Both the position numbers and the translations under genes were made by a program. Under the pieces are notes generated by a model. That model was not told where the DNA came from, made no database searches, and saw only the letters and a program-made list of their open reading frames with translations. From an uncultured Solobacterium sp. (GTDB lineage: Bacteria > Bacillota_I > Bacilli_A > Erysipelotrichales > Erysipelotrichaceae), in contig CAJOLG010000067.1 in the NCBI GenBank assembly GCA_905235315.1, positions 1 to 8,556 of the forward strand: 8,556 nt of DNA, read 5' to 3'. This document shows positions 7,030 to 8,556 of the stretch, one piece after another (position 1 is the stretch's first letter; every line of letters starts with the position of its first letter).

Positions 7030-8052
7030 TTAGTCTTCGGTTGTCACTACCTCAACGAGTTCGCCGAAATCTTTCAGAACTTCGTAGTTGATGCCGAGCG
7101 CTTCTGCGGTTTCGGTGTTGACCGTAACGATTCCGCCGTCCATGAGATAGTAGTCTTTCAGGCCGTCCATTCCCTTGGTGATCGCTTCAAACGCAAGATC
7201 TGCAGTCTTTTTTCCAAGTTCTGTGTAGTTGACACCGCAGGTTGTGAATGCGCCGTTGCGTACAAAGCTGTCTGCGCCGGTGTAGTGCGGGATGCCTGCT
7301 TCTGCGAACATCGGGGCAATCGCAAGCTCCGCTGCCATAATAACATTGTCGGTCGGGGTAAAGACCGCGTCAACCTTCTCTCCGATCAGGGAAGAAGCCG
7401 CCTGAATGACTTCGTCATTGGTATTGCCGTTGGCTTCCACATATGCAATGCCGTTTTCATCGAGGAATTTTTTCGCTTCTTCGATCGGCTTTGCGGAGTT
7501 GGCTTCCGACTTGGAATAAAGGAGACCGATTTTTTTGATCTGCTTGTTCTGGGTGAACATCATCTGCATGATGAGTTCGGTATTGAGCGCATCGCTTGTG
7601 CCGCTGACATAGCTGATGCCGGTAAGCTCCGCCGCTTCCGGATCCGAAATCGCCGCATAGACGACCGGAGTCTCGGTATCGCCGGCAGCCGCAGTCATGG
7701 TCTGCGCCGCAAGGGTCGCAATCGGGATGATCACATCCACCTTGTCCGCAATCGCCTGGGAGCCGATCTGCTGCAGTGTTGTCTGGTCATTCTGTCCGGA
7801 ATAGACATCGCCGTAATCAATCACAACGCCGTTCTGTTCCGCAAGCGCATCAAGTTCTGCGGTGATCGCATTGGCAATCTCATCAAGGGACGCATGGTCG
7901 AGCTGCTTTACAACTGCTACCTTATATACCGTTTTCCCGGCCTCCGATTCATTGCCTGCAGGTTCTCCGGCTGCGGTACCGGAACCGCATGCGGTCATTG
8001 TGAGCGCCAGCAGCGCTGCCATAGCTGATTTCATGATGTTTGTGGTTTTCAT
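7030..8052 (-). CDS. ABC transporter substrate-binding lipoprotein (TrpX/COG2984-like)
   Basis: A 340-residue extracellular binding protein of the ABC_sub_bind (PF04392) type. The signal peptide ends in MTAC, with lipidated Cys22, followed by a flexible Gly/Ser/Glu linker. The two-lobed domain begins at about residue 43 (YKVAVVKQLDHASLDEI). Family-like stretches are IGSQAIADKVDVIIPIATLAAQ (96-117), TPVVYAAISDPEAA (128-141), KIGLLYSKSEANS (173-185) and DAVFTPTDNVIM (227-238). AGGAGG 7 bases upstream fixes the start at 8052, although Met7 is also possible. It is the first gene after the T-box leader. Relatives are often predicted to bind tryptophan or another aromatic amino acid, but the sequence alone does not show the ligand. 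Confidence 0.9.
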   Translation of the reverse strand: MKTTNIMKSAMAALLALTMTACGSGTAAGEPAGNESEAGKTVYKVAVVKQLDHASLDEIANAITAELDALAEQNGVVIDYGDVYSGQNDQTTLQQIGSQAIADKVDVIIPIATLAAQTMTAAAGDTETPVVYAAISDPEAAELTGISYVSGTSDALNTELIMQMMFTQNKQIKKIGLLYSKSEANSAKPIEEAKKFLDENGIAYVEANGNTNDEVIQAASSLIGEKVDAVFTPTDNVIMAAELAIAPMFAEAGIPHYTGADSFVRNGAFTTCGVNYTELGKKTADLAFEAITKGMDGLKDYYLMDGGIVTVNTETAEALGINYEVLKDFGELVEVVTTED

Positions 8053-8059
8053 TTCTTTT

Positions 8060-8070
8060 CCTCCTGTCCC
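8060..8070 (-). promoter_or_regulatory. Ribosome binding site of the binding-protein gene, complementary to the leader terminator
   Basis: Minus-strand AGGAGG (8065-8060) lies 7 bases before the ATG. With the preceding bases it forms GGGACAGGAG (8070-8061), an exact 10-nt complement of the terminator 5' strand at 8140-8131. The site can therefore be hidden by upstream RNA. Confidence 0.75.
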
Positions 8071-8111
8071 GGGCGGCAGATGAACCTCAGAATTGCCATC
8101 TCCTGAGAACG

Positions 8112-8142
8112 AAAAACTCCCGCCCTACATGGGACAGGAGTT
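8112..8142 (-). terminator. Leader terminator of the T-box switch
   Basis: On the minus strand, 8142-8132 pairs with 8125-8115 in an 11-bp stem (two G-U pairs) with a six-base loop, ending in a run of five T (8116-8112). Four bases of its 5' side, AACU (8142-8139), are also needed for the antiterminator, so the two folds exclude each other, as expected of a T-box. Confidence 0.85.
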
Positions 8143-8384
8143 GATCAGACTACTGCGATACCACCCAACTTGACGTTTTTCCTCAAAACGTCCGCTCGCT
8201 TTGCGCACCATCATACGCATCTGATTGATAACGGGTTAGAATCCCGTCCTTCCTACTTGGATGCCCGTTCAGTCGGCCCTGATGAAGTCCATTCCTCCGG
8301 TTTCCGCCTGCTCCCTTTCCACCGCCCGGGAACTCTCTTGAGGCCTCATTCCGACATACTCGTCTTCGTCATCGGTTTGTATAT
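8112..8384 (-). promoter_or_regulatory. T-box riboswitch (tRNA-sensing leader) of the ABC importer operon
   Basis: A leader that should allow transcription into the operon when its matching tRNA is uncharged. Elements read on the minus strand: stem I (about 8373-8260), closed by GAUG/CAUC and with an AGUA loop-E box (8360-8357) facing GAA (8270-8268); a helix of GUCGG/CCGAC and AUGAGG/CUUCAU; AGAGAG (8338-8333) as the AG bulge; and a GGUG-containing terminal loop. Next come AAGUAGG (8258-8252), stem III ACGGG/CCCGU followed by UUA (the CGUUA box), an 8-bp hairpin GACGUUUU/AAAACGUC (8192-8172) and the T-box sequence GGGUGGUAUCGC (8166-8155). The antiterminator can form from AGUUG (8170-8166) with CAACU (8143-8139) plus AUC with GAU, bulging GGUGGU. 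A competing terminator follows. The tRNA specificity is uncertain: the triplet just 5' of GAA is ACU, with GAC and CUG as shifted options. Confidence 0.9.
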
Positions 8385-8390
8385 GACAAA

Positions 8391-8419
8391 ATTATTCCCG
8401 ATTCCCAAAATCCTGTCAA
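8391..8419 (-). promoter_or_regulatory. Promoter of the T-box leader and importer operon
   Basis: Minus-strand TTGACA (8419-8414), then exactly 17 bases, then AATAAT (8396-8391). This is close to the housekeeping sigma consensus. Transcription should start near 8384, about ten bases before the T-box stem I, giving a leader of about 330 bases. Confidence 0.8.
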
Positions 8420-8448
8420 CTGAAATCGGACCGTGATTTTCAACTTTG

Positions 8449-8468
8449 TTTCAGAAAACAATCTGAAA
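8449..8468. repeat. Inverted repeat TTTCAG-N8-CTGAAA
   Basis: Two perfect 6-base arms (8449-8454 and 8463-8468) separated by 8 bases in the divergent intergenic region. No T-run follows, so it is not a terminator. It could be a protein binding site; its role is unknown. Confidence 0.4.
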
Positions 8469-8469
8469 T

Positions 8470-8486
8470 ATGAAAATAATTTTCAT
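8470..8486. promoter_or_regulatory. 17-bp perfect palindrome resembling a Fur-family operator
   Basis: The palindrome ATGAAAAT-A-ATTTTCAT contains TGAAAATAATTTTCA, which matches the 7-1-7 Fur consensus TGATAATNATTATCA except at one symmetric position in each arm. It touches the -35 region of the plus-strand promoter (17 bases upstream of TATAAT would be 8486-8491), so a bound repressor could block it. The family assignment rests only on the similarity to the consensus. Confidence 0.45.
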
Positions 8487-8491
8487 GTTCT

Positions 8492-8502
8492 GTGCAATGC
8501 AC
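8492..8502. repeat. Small inverted repeat GTGCA-A-TGCAC in the promoter spacer
   Basis: A perfect 5-1-5 inverted repeat located between the expected -35 position and the TATAAT at 8509-8514. Its position suits an operator, but it is short enough to occur by chance. Confidence 0.3.
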
Positions 8503-8508
8503 GCAAGT

Positions 8509-8514
8509 TATAAT
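8509..8514 (+). promoter_or_regulatory. -10 box of a divergent plus-strand gene outside the window
   Basis: A perfect TATAAT on the plus strand. The bases at the -35 position (TGTTCT) are poor. Transcription would start near 8521 and lead to the AGGAGG at 8545-8550. Confidence 0.6.
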
Positions 8515-8544
8515 ACTTTTTGAGTTTAAATGCATTAACAGGTT

Positions 8545-8550
8545 AGGAGG
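8545..8550 (+). promoter_or_regulatory. Ribosome binding site of a gene starting just beyond the window end
   Basis: A perfect AGGAGG with six bases left before the window ends. With normal spacing the start codon should lie at about 8557-8560. The gene itself is not visible, so its product is unknown. Confidence 0.7.
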
Positions 8551-8556
8551 ACGATT

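Noticed and set aside
8049..8099. A 16-codon minus-strand frame after the leader terminator whose TGA overlaps the ATG of the binding-protein gene
   Set aside because: Its AGGAG touches the ATG with no spacer, so initiation is unlikely, and it holds no run of a regulatory codon. The stop-start overlap is probably coincidental.
8289..8291. UGG in stem I as a tryptophan specifier
   Set aside because: In the fold I can draw, it lies opposite the AG bulge and not in the specifier loop facing AGUA. A covariance alignment could overturn this.
8170..8436. An 88-codon open frame on the plus strand across the leader
   Set aside because: The region is explained by the T-box leader and its promoter on the minus strand.

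Overview
The window looks like chromosomal DNA from a low-to-mid-GC Firmicute. Indicators are a T-box leader, AGGAGG-type ribosome binding sites, Gram-positive lipoprotein signal peptides and a CotH-family protein. An Erysipelotrichia- or Clostridia-like host is my guess; nothing here fixes the genus. I saw no rRNA, tRNA, insertion sequence, phage gene or CRISPR array. Almost every gene reads on the minus strand.

Layout by region. (1) Positions 1-462 (+): the 3' end of a multi-pass membrane protein, probably YwaF/TIGR02206-like. It converges on the next operon with only 15 bases between. (2) Positions 478-2174 (-): a two-gene operon with a class I/II aminotransferase followed by an Lrp/AsnC regulator, driven by a perfect TATAAT box. 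(3) Positions 2270-4743 (-): a CotH-kinase-like lipoprotein followed by a membrane-anchored GH25 lysozyme. It has an extended -10 promoter at one end and a strong terminator at the other, so it looks like a cell-surface module. (4) Positions 4783-8419 (-): a T-box-controlled operon encoding a complete TrpXYZ/COG2984-COG4120-COG1101-type ABC importer (binding lipoprotein, permease, ATPase) plus a YbaK-type Cys-tRNA(Pro) deacylase, closed by an 11-bp hairpin terminator. (5) Positions 8420-8556: a divergent control region for a plus-strand gene that starts just outside the window. It has TATAAT, AGGAGG and a 17-bp palindrome resembling the Fur-family 7-1-7 operator.

How it works together: the T-box leader (TTGACA-N17-AATAAT promoter, stem I, stem III, T-box sequence, antiterminator/terminator switch) should read through when its cognate tRNA is uncharged, switching on uptake of the matching amino acid together with the tRNA-editing enzyme. 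The family is usually predicted to import tryptophan, but I could not find a UGG specifier in the expected position, so the substrate is open. The 5' strand of the leader terminator is also perfectly complementary, over 10 nt, to the Shine-Dalgarno region of the first gene. This is the most unusual feature I found and could add a translational layer to the switch.

I found no clearly new defence or mobile system. The points that deserve follow-up are the T-box details, the CotH-GH25 pair and the divergent palindromes.
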